Of a stretch of 64,000 bases of DNA, positions 44,338 to 53,956 are shown piece after piece. The translations under genes and the position numbers were made by a program. Under the pieces are notes generated by a model that saw only the letters and a program-made list of their open reading frames with translations, did no database searches and had not been told where the DNA came from. Origin of the DNA: JAMLHH01 sp037189845 (lineage in GTDB: Bacteria > Bacteroidota > Bacteroidia > Chitinophagales > JADIYW01). The stretch covers positions 1 through 64,000 of the forward strand of contig JBBCIS010000014.1 in assembly GCA_037189845.1 (NCBI GenBank), written 5' to 3'. How positions within the stretch are numbered: the first letter of the stretch is position 1; the number at the start of each line of letters is the position of its first letter.

Positions 44338-45702
44338 ATGGGAAAGAAAATCATTCTTGAACATGACCACGTACCGGGGTTAAAGAACTACGAAGTTTAT
44401 CGTGGCGTTGGTGGTTACAGGTCAGTAGAAAAAGCACTCAAAACGATGTCGCCTAATGATGTCGTGGAGGAAGTGAAAAAATCCGGTTTGAGAGGTAGAG
44501 GTGGAGCAGGTTTCCCTACGGGAATGAAATGGAGCTTTATCGCTAAACCTGAAGGTGTTCCGAGATATCTTTTGTGCAATGCTGACGAAAGTGAGCCGGG
44601 TACATTCAAAGACAGATATCTGATGCAGTACAATCCGCATTTCCTGATTGAGGGAATGATATGCAGCTCTTACGCATTGGGTTGTAATACATCATATATA
44701 TATGTACGTGGTGAGTACAAATTCATCATCAAAATTTTAGAAAAAGCTATCCAGGAAGCTTATGCTGCCGGATGGTTGGGTAAAAATATCTTAGGTTCAG
44801 GCTTTGATTTGGACTTGTATGTCCATACAGGAGCAGGTGCTTATATCTGCGGAGAGGAAACAGCTTTGATAGAATCTCTGGAAGGTAAAAGAGGCAACCC
44901 GAGAATGAAGCCGCCTTTCCCTGCTATCAGTGGTTTGTACAATTGTCCTACTGTGGTCAATAACGTGGAATCTCTGGCTGTAGTAGCATGGATAGTCAAC
45001 AACGGCGGCGAAGAATATGCTAAAATCGGTGTAGAAAGAAGCTCAGGTACGAAATTGATTTCTGCCAGTGGTAATATCAGAAACCCGGGTGTGTATGAAA
45101 TCGAATTGGGGCTTTCTGTAGAGGAATTTCTTTATTCTGATGAATACTGCGGTGGTATGCAGCATGCAGGAAGAGATTTGAAAGCAGTCGTAGCGGGAGG
45201 TTCTTCCGTTCCTATTTTGCCGAAAGAGCTGATATTAAAAACAGCAGCAGGTACAGACCGTCTGATGACGTATGAATCTTTGAGCGATGGTGGTTTCCAG
45301 ACAGGGACGATGCTGGGTTCAGGTGGATTTATCGTATATGACGAAGCGGCCTGTATTGTAAGAAATACATGGAATTTTTCCCGTTTTTATCACCACGAAT
45401 CCTGTGGACAGTGTAGTCCGTGTCGTGAGGGTACAGGCTGGCTGGAAAAAGTATTACATAGAATTGAAAACGGCTACGGACATTGGGATGATATAGATTT
45501 ATTGGTGGATATCACTAAGAAAATCGAAGGAAATACTATCTGTCCTTTTGGTGATGCAGCGTCATGGCCGGTAGCGAGTGCTGTGCGTCACTTCCGTCAT
45601 GAGTTTGAGTACCACGTGAGATATCCTGAAAAGGTGAAAAATCGTGAGCACTTTGCGGCGGAACCAATGAGATTATTCATGGATGAATTTGTGAAGAAAT
45701 AG
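44338..45702 (+). CDS. nuoF: NADH-quinone oxidoreductase subunit F (NADH/FMN-binding)
   Basis: A 454-residue subunit that binds NADH, FMN and cluster N3. SGLRGRGGAGFPTGMKWSF is the NADH/FMN site, CNADESEPGTFKDR and HTGAGAYICGEETALIESLEG hold FMN, and the 4Fe-4S ligands are ESCGQCSPCREGTGW plus the Cys of NTICPFGDA. Length and order match the family. nuoG follows after three bases. Confidence 0.97.
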   Translation: MGKKIILEHDHVPGLKNYEVYRGVGGYRSVEKALKTMSPNDVVEEVKKSGLRGRGGAGFPTGMKWSFIAKPEGVPRYLLCNADESEPGTFKDRYLMQYNPHFLIEGMICSSYALGCNTSYIYVRGEYKFIIKILEKAIQEAYAAGWLGKNILGSGFDLDLYVHTGAGAYICGEETALIESLEGKRGNPRMKPPFPAISGLYNCPTVVNNVESLAVVAWIVNNGGEEYAKIGVERSSGTKLISASGNIRNPGVYEIELGLSVEEFLYSDEYCGGMQHAGRDLKAVVAGGSSVPILPKELILKTAAGTDRLMTYESLSDGGFQTGTMLGSGGFIVYDEAACIVRNTWNFSRFYHHESCGQCSPCREGTGWLEKVLHRIENGYGHWDDIDLLVDITKKIEGNTICPFGDAASWPVASAVRHFRHEFEYHVRYPEKVKNREHFAAEPMRLFMDEFVKK

Positions 45703-45705
45703 TGT

Positions 45706-46659
45706 ATGAAAGTAACAATTGACGGACATACTATAGAGGTAGATGCGGGGACGACCATCCTCGAAGCTGCCAGAAAAATAGGAGGGGATATAGTACCTCC
45801 TGCAATGTGTTTTCACTCCAAAGTGCAGAATACAGGTGGTAAATGCAGGGTATGTATGGTCAAGGTCACAGCTGGTTCTGAAAAAGACCCGAGACCGATG
45901 CCTAAGCTCGTACCATCCTGTAAAACTACTGTCATGGACGGCATGGTAGTGGAAAATATCACCAATCCACAGGTGTTGGAAGCACGTAAAAATGTAGTGG
46001 AGCTTTTGCTGATTAACCACCCGCTGGATTGTCCGATATGCGACCAGGCAGGTGAGTGTGAGCTGCAAAATTTAGGCTTCAAACACGGGAAAGTCGAAAC
46101 AGAGTACAAAGAGGAGAGAAGAACTTATGAGCCGGAAGATATCGGTGACAAGATTAAGCTCCACATGAACAGGTGTATCCTTTGCTACCGTTGTGTTTAT
46201 ACTGCTGACCAGCTCACTCCAGAGCGTGTGCACGGTGTGATGTACAGAGGCGACCATGCTGAAATCAGTACTTATATCCATAAAGCGATTGACAATGACA
46301 TGTCGGGTAATATCATAGATGTTTGCCCGGTAGGTGCATTGACAGATAAAACTTTCCGTTTCAAAAGCCGTGTATGGTTCCTCAAGCCGATGGAAGCCCA
46401 CAGAAACTGTGATAAATGCTGCGGAAAGACGACTGTATGGATGTTTGGTGAGGAAATTTATAGAGTGACTGCCCGTAAAGACCAGTACGGGGAATTGGAA
46501 GAATTCATCTGTAATACTTGTCGTTTTGATAAAAAACTCAACAGTGACTGGACGATTACTGGACCTAGAGCTTTCGAAAAAGATTCTGTCATCAATCAGA
46601 ACAATTATCTCAAACCACTCAAAAAGGTGGTGATTAACGCTGATAAACGATTATTGTAA
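45706..46659 (+). CDS. nuoG: Short NADH-quinone oxidoreductase subunit G (Fe-S domains only)
   Basis: A 317-residue subunit, less than half the usual NuoG length. Present are the 2Fe-2S ferredoxin domain (about 1-95, N1b; CRVCMVKV), the His-Cys 4Fe-4S motif (HPLDCPICDQAGECELQ, N5) and the CILCYRCVY...VCPVGAL ferredoxin-type cluster (N4), then a domain with HRNCDKCCGK and FICNTCRFD, a possible extra metal site. The large molybdopterin-oxidoreductase-like C-terminal part is absent. The gene ends cleanly and overlaps nuoH by one base (TAATG), so it is not a truncation by mutation. Confidence 0.9.
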   Translation: MKVTIDGHTIEVDAGTTILEAARKIGGDIVPPAMCFHSKVQNTGGKCRVCMVKVTAGSEKDPRPMPKLVPSCKTTVMDGMVVENITNPQVLEARKNVVELLLINHPLDCPICDQAGECELQNLGFKHGKVETEYKEERRTYEPEDIGDKIKLHMNRCILCYRCVYTADQLTPERVHGVMYRGDHAEISTYIHKAIDNDMSGNIIDVCPVGALTDKTFRFKSRVWFLKPMEAHRNCDKCCGKTTVWMFGEEIYRVTARKDQYGELEEFICNTCRFDKKLNSDWTITGPRAFEKDSVINQNNYLKPLKKVVINADKRLL

Positions 46660-47702
46660 TGGGATTTGAAGCGCTATTAATCGAAAAAACAATCATCGTC
46701 GTCATTGTATTTATCATTACTCTGACGATTGCAGCATACAGTACCTATGGTGAGCGTAAAATTGCAGCATTTTTACAGGACAGGATAGGGCCGAACAAAG
46801 CGGGACCTTTCGGTTTGTTGCAACCTTTGGCTGACGGTTTGAAAATGTTGATGAAGGAAGACTTCGTTCCAGTACAATCCAATAAATTTTTATACCACAT
46901 GGCTCCGGGTTTGTCTATGTTGACTGCCCTGATGGTAAGTGCTGTCATTCCATGGGGAAAATCATTGGTCATCGGAGGAAAAGAAATTGCATTACAGGCG
47001 ACAGATATCAATATCGGTATCCTTTATATTCTGAGCGTAGTATCGCTGGGAGTATATGGAATCATGATAGGAGGCTGGGCATCCAATAACAAATTTGCTT
47101 TGATGGGAGCTTTAAGAGCTTCGTCTCAAATGATTAGTTATGAGCTTCCTATGGGATTGTCTTTAATTGCATTGTTGATGTTGACAGGTACGATGAGCTT
47201 CAGTGAGATTGCTGCTCAGCAAAGTGGCTGGAACGGTATGCAATGGAATATTATCTATCAGCCGTTGGGTTTCGTCATCTTCCTGATTTGTGCATTTGCA
47301 GAAGCTAACAGAACACCGTTTGACTTACCGGAATGTGAGGCCGAGCTGGTGGGAGGTTATCATACAGAGTATAGCTCTATGAAATTAGGATTCTTCCTTT
47401 TCGCAGAATATACGCACATGTTTGTATCGTCAGCTATTATATCTACACTTTACTTTGGTGGATATAATTTCCCGGGAATCAATTCATTGTATGAGATGTT
47501 GCCGCACAATATGGTGACACTGATAGGAGTGGGTGTGCTGATGGCAAAAACGTTGTTTTTCATCTTCTTGTTTATGTGGGTACGCTGGACTTTACCGCGT
47601 TTCAGATTTGACCAGTTGATGGATTTAGGATGGAAAAGGCTGGTACCTTTAGCTATTGTTAATATCATTATCACGGCTGCTGTCGTGCTATTGACAAAAT
47701 AA
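46659..47702 (+). CDS. nuoH: NADH-quinone oxidoreductase subunit H
   Basis: A 347-residue membrane subunit with about eight helices that forms the floor of the quinone tunnel. Conserved loops: GERKIAAFLQDRIGPNKAGPFGLLQPLADGLKMLMKED, and EANRTPFDLPECEAELVGGYHTEYSSMKLGFF. The acidic residues in these loops couple quinone chemistry to proton movement. Confidence 0.97.
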   Translation: MGFEALLIEKTIIVVIVFIITLTIAAYSTYGERKIAAFLQDRIGPNKAGPFGLLQPLADGLKMLMKEDFVPVQSNKFLYHMAPGLSMLTALMVSAVIPWGKSLVIGGKEIALQATDINIGILYILSVVSLGVYGIMIGGWASNNKFALMGALRASSQMISYELPMGLSLIALLMLTGTMSFSEIAAQQSGWNGMQWNIIYQPLGFVIFLICAFAEANRTPFDLPECEAELVGGYHTEYSSMKLGFFLFAEYTHMFVSSAIISTLYFGGYNFPGINSLYEMLPHNMVTLIGVGVLMAKTLFFIFLFMWVRWTLPRFRFDQLMDLGWKRLVPLAIVNIIITAAVVLLTK

Positions 47703-47708
47703 TATAGT

Positions 47709-48239
47709 ATGGCTGAATATAGTTTATCGAAAAGAAAAGTTTTGGTCTCCAACAAGGAGATGACGTTTTCGGAGAAGCTTTATCTTCCCGCTATACTCAA
47801 AGGAATGGGAGTAACACTGAATCACTTATTCAAGAAAAAAGTGACTTTCATTCATGGAGAGGATAAAAGAGAATTTGCACCTGTTTACAGAGGTCTGCAT
47901 GTATTGAAAAGAGATGAGCAGGGACGTGAAAACTGTACGGCTTGTGGTCTTTGTGCAGTAGCTTGTCCGGCAGAAGCTATCACGATAGTAGCTGCTGAAA
48001 GACTTCCGGGAGAGGAGCATCTTTACAGAGAAGAGAAATATGCAGCATCTTATGATATCAATATGCTGAGATGTATTTTCTGCGGATTGTGCGAACAGGC
48101 ATGTCCTAAGCAGGCGGTATATCTGACAGACAGATTAGTAGATGTTGAGACGACAAGAAAGGATTTTATCTATGGTAAAGAGCAGCTTGTCGAGAAAATG
48201 GATAACCGTATTGATATATCAAACCGCCAACACCACTAA
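47709..48239 (+). CDS. nuoI: NADH-quinone oxidoreductase subunit I
   Basis: A 176-residue peripheral-arm subunit with two 4Fe-4S clusters (N6a/N6b): CTACGLCAVACPAEAI and CIFCGLCEQACPKQAVY. The N-terminal part (LYLPAILKGMGVTLNHLFKKK) lies on the membrane. It links NuoG to NuoB electrically. nuoJ follows after five bases. Confidence 0.97.
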   Translation: MAEYSLSKRKVLVSNKEMTFSEKLYLPAILKGMGVTLNHLFKKKVTFIHGEDKREFAPVYRGLHVLKRDEQGRENCTACGLCAVACPAEAITIVAAERLPGEEHLYREEKYAASYDINMLRCIFCGLCEQACPKQAVYLTDRLVDVETTRKDFIYGKEQLVEKMDNRIDISNRQHH

Positions 48240-48244
48240 GCAAT

Positions 48245-48757
48245 ATGGAAATTACAGAAATCATATTTTATATACTGGCTTTTGCAGGGGTGGTATCTGC
48301 ATTGGTGACAGTAACGGCTAAAAACCCGGTGTACAGTATTCTGAGCTTAGTAGTATGTTTCTTTACTATTTCGGCACATTATGTACTGATGAATGCACAG
48401 TTTCTGGCTATGGTGAATATCATCGTTTACGCAGGTGCGATTATCGTATTGTTCCTGTTTGTGGTGATGATGATGAATCTGAACGAAATACCTGAAATGG
48501 CTAAAAAGCTGGCGTGGAAATTAGCTGCGGCAGTCGGAGCCGGAGGTTTACTTTTAGTATTTGTGGCATCATTGAAAGTGACAGATGATTTGATTCAGGC
48601 AACTCCTGATGAAAGTATCGGTATGATTCACACATTGGGCCAGGTATTGCTGGGAGATTTTCTGGTGCCGTTTATCATGACATCTATTCTTCTGAACTCT
48701 GCCATGATAGGTGCGGTATTATTAACAAAACGTGAGAACAAACTTCAAAAAGCATAA
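48245..48757 (+). CDS. nuoJ: NADH-quinone oxidoreductase subunit J
   Basis: A 170-residue protein with five membrane helices. The family motif is NPVYSILSLVVCFFTISAHYVLMNAQFLAMVNIIVYAGAIIVLFLFVVMMMNL, which includes the pi-bulge region of helix 3. It belongs to the membrane arm beside NuoA, H and K. Confidence 0.95.
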   Translation: MEITEIIFYILAFAGVVSALVTVTAKNPVYSILSLVVCFFTISAHYVLMNAQFLAMVNIIVYAGAIIVLFLFVVMMMNLNEIPEMAKKLAWKLAAAVGAGGLLLVFVASLKVTDDLIQATPDESIGMIHTLGQVLLGDFLVPFIMTSILLNSAMIGAVLLTKRENKLQKA

Positions 48758-48760
48758 TCT

Positions 48761-49084
48761 ATGAATGTCGAGATTTTAAGCGGAGTGACTGTTCAGCAAT
48801 ATATCTGGCTGAGTGCCATATTGTTTGCAATAGGTGTTTTTGGAGTGCTTTCCCGTAGAAATGCCATCATTATTTTCATGTCCGTAGAGTTGATGCTCAA
48901 TGCCGTGAATCTTTTGCTGGTAGCATTTTCCAGAATGCATGCAGATACAGCGGGGCAGGTGTTTGTATTTTTTACCATGTCAGTAGCTGCGGCAGAAGTA
49001 GCAGTGGGATTAGCCATCTTAGTGATGCTGTACCGCAATATGAAAACCGTGGATATAGATGTTTTATCAAAAATTAAAGAATAA
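48761..49084 (+). CDS. nuoK: NADH-quinone oxidoreductase subunit K
   Basis: A 107-residue MrpC-like subunit with three membrane helices. IIIFMSVELMLNAVNLLLVAFSR carries the conserved Glu of helix 2, and a second Glu lies in AAAEVAVGLAILV; both are proton-channel residues. Short gaps place it firmly between nuoJ and nuoL. Confidence 0.96.
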   Translation: MNVEILSGVTVQQYIWLSAILFAIGVFGVLSRRNAIIIFMSVELMLNAVNLLLVAFSRMHADTAGQVFVFFTMSVAAAEVAVGLAILVMLYRNMKTVDIDVLSKIKE

Positions 49085-49092
49085 CTGAATCA

Positions 49093-50997
49093 ATGCCGTC
49101 ACAGAATTTATATATAGCTGTTTTAGCACTGCCTTTGATAGGTTTTTTAGTGAATGCTCTTTTCGGTAAGAAGCTTCCTAAAAGTCTGGTAGGTGCTATC
49201 GCTTCAGGTGTGGTTTTAGTGCCTTTTATCATCATTTTGACAACTTTCTTTAGTTTGCTGAATGGTGCTGAAGCAATTCATGTAAATCTTTTGAACTGGT
49301 TTACTGTAGGAAGTTATTCCGTGAATTTCGGATTACAATTAGACCAGCTGTCAGTCATCATGGTGATGCTGATTACGGGTGTAGGTTTTCTGATTCACCT
49401 GTATTCCATTTCTTACATGCACGATGATGAAAATTTCTCCAGATATTTCTCTTATCTGAATCTTTTCGTCTTCTTCATGTTGATACTGGTCATGTCTGAT
49501 AACTACTTAGGTATGTTTATCGGATGGGAAGGTGTAGGATTGGCTTCTTATCTTTTGATAGGTTTCTGGTTCAAAAACAACGATTACAACGATGCTGCCA
49601 AGAAAGCATTCATCATGAACAGAGTAGGGGATTTGGGCTTCCTTTTGGGAATGTTCTTTATCTTTTACTATACAGGTTCATTAGAATTTTCCAAAGTAAA
49701 TGAAGCACTCGGATTAGGAGCTATGGTTCCTGCTTTGACTTTCATCGCTTCTTTATTGTTGTTTATAGGTGCTACAGGTAAAAGTGCACAGATTCCATTG
49801 TTTACATGGTTGCCGGATGCGATGGCGGGACCGACTCCGGTTTCAGCATTGATACACGCTGCTACGATGGTGACTGCAGGTATCTATATGGTATTCCGTT
49901 CCAATCTTTTATTCTCATTGGCTCCTCAAACACTGGAAATTATTGCCATTGTCGGTATCGCTACCGCTTTATATGCAGCAGTAGTTGGTCTGGTACAGAA
50001 TGATATCAAAAAAGTTTTGGCATATTCTACTGTGAGTCAGCTAGGTTTGATGTTTCTTGCTTTAGGCGTAGGAGCTTATACGACAGCATTTTTCCACGTA
50101 TTGACGCATGCATTTTTCAAAGCTTTATTGTTCTTAGGTTCAGGTAGTGTTATCCACGCAATGGGTGGCGACCAGGACATCAGGAACATGGGAGGTCTGA
50201 GAAAATATATGCCGATTACCTTTATCACGTTTTTGATAGGTTCATTAGCTATTTCGGGCATTCCACCGTTTTCGGGTTTCTTCTCCAAAGATGAAATCTT
50301 AGCGATGGCATTCCAGCAAAATATTGTCTTGTGGGCATTGGGAGTAGCTGCATCGATGATGACAGCATTCTATATGTTCAGAGTTGTATTCCTGACATTC
50401 TTCGGAGAGTTCAGAGGTACGAAAGACCAGAAACATCATCTGCACGAATCTCCGTTATTGATGACATTGCCTTTGGTAGTATTGGCAATATTGGCTACAG
50501 TAGGTGGTTTTATGGGATTGCCTCATGTATTCCACGCTCCGCATTTACTGAATGAATTTTTAGCTCCGATAGTGGTTCAGGTGGGTGAAGCTCACGGACA
50601 CCTGGATGTCAATACAGAGTATATGCTCATGGGAGCGGCTACATTGGGAGCTATTATCAGTATCTCGATAGCTTATGTGATGTATATCTCCAAAGCACAG
50701 GTGCCGGGAGAGGATGCATCTTATACTGGGCTTTCCAAAGCAGCAAATAAGAAATTCTATGTCGATGAATTGTACAATACGGTTTTTGTAAGACCTGCTC
50801 AGTGGGTTTCAGAATTCCTGTACAAGGCAGTAGATAAAGTATTAGTAGATGGAATTGTGAACATGACCGGAAAATTATCTCTGATTACCGGTGATATCAT
50901 GCGTTCATTTCAGACAGGCCAAACAGCATTCTACATTCTGGCGATGGTCTTAAGTGTATGTTTTATTCTTGGATATTTTTTGATTGGTATTAAATGA
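49093..50997 (+). CDS. nuoL: NADH-quinone oxidoreductase subunit L
   Basis: A 634-residue antiporter-like subunit, the distal proton pump with the long lateral helix. Landmarks: FIGWEGVGLASYLLIGFWF (conserved Glu), SAQIPLFTWLPDAMAGPTPVSALIHAATMVTAGIY, KKVLAYSTVSQLGLMF (Lys), and HAFFKALLFLGSGSVIHA. The 3' end overlaps the nuoM start by four bases (ATGA). Confidence 0.97.
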   Translation: MPSQNLYIAVLALPLIGFLVNALFGKKLPKSLVGAIASGVVLVPFIIILTTFFSLLNGAEAIHVNLLNWFTVGSYSVNFGLQLDQLSVIMVMLITGVGFLIHLYSISYMHDDENFSRYFSYLNLFVFFMLILVMSDNYLGMFIGWEGVGLASYLLIGFWFKNNDYNDAAKKAFIMNRVGDLGFLLGMFFIFYYTGSLEFSKVNEALGLGAMVPALTFIASLLLFIGATGKSAQIPLFTWLPDAMAGPTPVSALIHAATMVTAGIYMVFRSNLLFSLAPQTLEIIAIVGIATALYAAVVGLVQNDIKKVLAYSTVSQLGLMFLALGVGAYTTAFFHVLTHAFFKALLFLGSGSVIHAMGGDQDIRNMGGLRKYMPITFITFLIGSLAISGIPPFSGFFSKDEILAMAFQQNIVLWALGVAASMMTAFYMFRVVFLTFFGEFRGTKDQKHHLHESPLLMTLPLVVLAILATVGGFMGLPHVFHAPHLLNEFLAPIVVQVGEAHGHLDVNTEYMLMGAATLGAIISISIAYVMYISKAQVPGEDASYTGLSKAANKKFYVDELYNTVFVRPAQWVSEFLYKAVDKVLVDGIVNMTGKLSLITGDIMRSFQTGQTAFYILAMVLSVCFILGYFLIGIK

Positions 50998-52433
50998 TAG
51001 TGCTTACTTTACTCATATTACCTTTTATCGGTGCTATACTGGCTGCCCTTGCAGGCAACAGAGCTGCCAATAAAATAGCTTTGCTAAGTACTGTAGCAAC
51101 GTTGTTGTACACTGCTAAGATATATTTCGATTTCAGCAACGGAACGACGGACGGACTGGCATTCAGCACGCAGTGGTTGACAGAGCCTAATATCTCTTTC
51201 AGTCTGACAGTGGACGGATTGACCTTACTAATGCTCATTCTGACCAACTTACTGGTTCCGGTGATAGTTCTTTCTGGATTGGGAGCTACTCAGCAAAACA
51301 GCAGAGCTTTTTACGCTTTGGTATTAGTCATGCAGGGAGCATTGAACGGTGTGTTCATGGCTTCAGAAGGTTTTGTTTTCTACGTATTCTGGGAACTGGC
51401 ACTGATACCGATTTATTTCATTGCTTTGCTTTGGGGAGCAGACCACACCAGAAAAATTACATTCAAGTTTTTCCTTTATACACTTGCAGGAAGTTTGTTC
51501 ATGCTGATTTCTTTCATCATTTTATATCTGGTAACAGGAGATTTGAGAATTGAAAGCTTACAGGGACTGAGCCTGAACGGTTTAGGACAAACATTGATTT
51601 TCATAGGATTCTTCTTGGCATTTGCTATCAAAATTCCTTTGGTGCCTTTCCACACCTGGCAGGCAGATACTTATACCGCAGCACCTACACAAGGAACGAT
51701 GCTGCTTTCAGGTATCATGCTGAAAATGGGTTTGTATGGATTGATTCGCTGGTTGCTTCCGATAGTACCTTTTGCAGTAGCTCAATATACTCCGGTGATA
51801 ATGACGCTGGCGGTAGTAGGAGTCGTATATGGTTCATGGATTGCGATACAGCAGAATAATATCAAAAGATTGTTTGCATATTCATCTCTTGCGCACGTAG
51901 GCTTGATAGTAGCAGGTATTTTCAGCCTGAAAACTATCGGTATGACAGGAGCAATCGTACAGATGCTGGCACACGGTGTCAATGTGGTCGGTTTGTTCTT
52001 TGCTGCAGAGATTATCCTGAGAAGAACAGGTACACTGGATTTGACAGCTTTGGGAGGTATCAGAAATGTAGCTCCGTGGTTTTCTACCTATTTCTTTATC
52101 ATGTTGCTGGCGAGTGTCGGTATGCCGCTGACCAATGCCTTTGTGGGTGAGTTCATGTTGCTGTTTGCAGTATGGCAATACAACACCGTTCTAGGTATCA
52201 TAGCAGGTCTGACTATCATTCTGGCAGCAGTATATCTGTTGAGAATGTTCCAGAGAGCGATGCTGGGCAATACCAATACAGTGACCGCTGACTTTCAGGA
52301 TTTGACATTGTCAGAGCACCTTACATTTATTCCACTCATCATTTTGGTATTCGTGCTGGGAGTATATCCTATGCCAGTTATTGAACTGGTACAACCGGTG
52401 GTGAACCAAATTATCCAATTAGCAGCTATATAA
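50994..52433 (+). CDS. nuoM: NADH-quinone oxidoreductase subunit M
   Basis: A 479-residue antiporter-like proton-pumping subunit with about 14 helices. Landmarks: FYVFWELALIPIYFIALLWG (conserved Glu), IKIPLVPFHTWQADTYTAAPTQGTMLLSGIMLKMGLYGL, NNIKRLFAYSSLAHVGLIVAG, and MLAHGVNVVGLFFAAEI. Translationally coupled to nuoL by the ATGA overlap. Confidence 0.97.
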   Translation: MIVLTLLILPFIGAILAALAGNRAANKIALLSTVATLLYTAKIYFDFSNGTTDGLAFSTQWLTEPNISFSLTVDGLTLLMLILTNLLVPVIVLSGLGATQQNSRAFYALVLVMQGALNGVFMASEGFVFYVFWELALIPIYFIALLWGADHTRKITFKFFLYTLAGSLFMLISFIILYLVTGDLRIESLQGLSLNGLGQTLIFIGFFLAFAIKIPLVPFHTWQADTYTAAPTQGTMLLSGIMLKMGLYGLIRWLLPIVPFAVAQYTPVIMTLAVVGVVYGSWIAIQQNNIKRLFAYSSLAHVGLIVAGIFSLKTIGMTGAIVQMLAHGVNVVGLFFAAEIILRRTGTLDLTALGGIRNVAPWFSTYFFIMLLASVGMPLTNAFVGEFMLLFAVWQYNTVLGIIAGLTIILAAVYLLRMFQRAMLGNTNTVTADFQDLTLSEHLTFIPLIILVFVLGVYPMPVIELVQPVVNQIIQLAAI

Positions 52434-52443
52434 AATTTTCAAC

Positions 52444-53820
52444 GTGGGAACTATTATCATCACTACTGTACTCGGGCTATTGGGAATGGTCATGGATATG
52501 CTGAAAATGCGTAAGGCCATTGTGATTATATCTTCGATAGTGCTTTTAGGATTGTCAGCATTCAATGCTGTTGCATATTGGGGTTTGGATACTGCTTTTT
52601 ACAGCAATATGATTGTGGTCAACAATTTTTCAGTGGCATTTTCATCCCTGTTGCTGGGCGTGTCCGGCTTGTTGATTTTACTGGCTGATAAATTTTTTGA
52701 AAGAGAATCCGAAAAAATTTCCGACTATGTTTCACTATTCATCTTTGCCTTGGTAGGTGCGCTGATGATGGTGTCTTATGGCAACATGGCATCTTTGTTT
52801 ATCGGTATAGAGATTTTATCTATTTCATTATACGTACTTGCAGCGAGCAACCGCAAAAGCCTTGCTTCCAACGAAGCAGGTCTGAAATACTTCCTTATGG
52901 GAGCTTTCATGACAGGATTCCTTTTGTTGGGTATTACGTTGATTTACGGCGTGACAGGTTCATTTGACATCGCAGAGATACAGTCTGCATTGCTGACTAA
53001 ACCATCTTCTCCGTTGTTGATTACAGGCGTACTGATGCTGGTAGCGGCTATGTTGTTTAAAGCATCTGTTGCACCATTCCATTTCTGGGCACCGGACGTA
53101 TATACAGGTTCGCCGTCATTGGTGACAGCATTCATGTCCACAGTAGCGAAAGTAGCTGCATTCGGAGCCATGTACAAGCTGTTTGCAGAAGCATTGGTCG
53201 CCAAAATGCCGGAAGTAGAGCCTATCCTTGTATTGTTCATCATTCTTACTTTCCTGATAGCGAATTTCTCCGCATTGAAACAAACCAGTGTAAAACGCAT
53301 CATGGCGTTTTCGGGTGTATCACACGCAGGATTTTTGTTACTGGCGATAGTTTCTTCTAATTTTGGCGAAGGAGGCAATCTCTTTTACTATGCAGCAGGA
53401 TATGCCGCAGCGAGCGTTGTAGCGTTCACTGTTATCATTTATGTGAGTCATGTCAAAGGCAACGACCAGGTAGATTCATTCAAAGGTCTATTGTATGCAC
53501 GTCCCGGAATGGCGATAGCGTTGATAATCGCTACACTATCTATGGCAGGTATTCCGCCATTGGCAGGTTTCTTAGGTAAATATTTGGTGCTGTTAGCTAC
53601 AGTCAAAGCTCAATATACTTACGTAGCAGTATTGGCGGTTATCACGAGCATTGTTTCCATCTATTACTACTTCAAAGTTTTGATAGCGATGACCCAAAAA
53701 GTCGAAGATGCTTCTGCATTCACTTGTCCTCCTGTAGTTTATACCATCGTTGCATGGATAGGAGTGGTAGCGTTGATAGTGTTGGGTGTAGTACCTAAGT
53801 ATTTTGTGGGGTTGTTTTAG
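52444..53820 (+). CDS. nuoN: NADH-quinone oxidoreductase subunit N
   Basis: A 458-residue antiporter-like subunit that starts with GTG. Landmarks: FIGIEILSISLYVLAASNR (conserved Glu), FKASVAPFHFWAPDVYTGSPSLVTAFMSTVAKVAAFGAMY, SVKRIMAFSGVSHAGFLLLAI. It closes the operon; no clear terminator hairpin follows. Confidence 0.96.
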   Translation: MGTIIITTVLGLLGMVMDMLKMRKAIVIISSIVLLGLSAFNAVAYWGLDTAFYSNMIVVNNFSVAFSSLLLGVSGLLILLADKFFERESEKISDYVSLFIFALVGALMMVSYGNMASLFIGIEILSISLYVLAASNRKSLASNEAGLKYFLMGAFMTGFLLLGITLIYGVTGSFDIAEIQSALLTKPSSPLLITGVLMLVAAMLFKASVAPFHFWAPDVYTGSPSLVTAFMSTVAKVAAFGAMYKLFAEALVAKMPEVEPILVLFIILTFLIANFSALKQTSVKRIMAFSGVSHAGFLLLAIVSSNFGEGGNLFYYAAGYAAASVVAFTVIIYVSHVKGNDQVDSFKGLLYARPGMAIALIIATLSMAGIPPLAGFLGKYLVLLATVKAQYTYVAVLAVITSIVSIYYYFKVLIAMTQKVEDASAFTCPPVVYTIVAWIGVVALIVLGVVPKYFVGLF

Positions 53821-53956
53821 TAGACGACTGACAACAGACGATAGACCACTGTATTTGCAGATTATTATCAGATAAAATATAAGCACCGGAAGCTGAGGGC
53901 ACTCGAAGCTAAGGTTAAAGAGTTAGTGCGAAATACATCATGAGTAAATGATTTTG

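Noticed and set aside
53821..53856. AGACGA/AGACCA-type short repeats after nuoN
   Set aside because: Too short and irregular to call a tandem repeat or terminator; noted only as low-complexity sequence.
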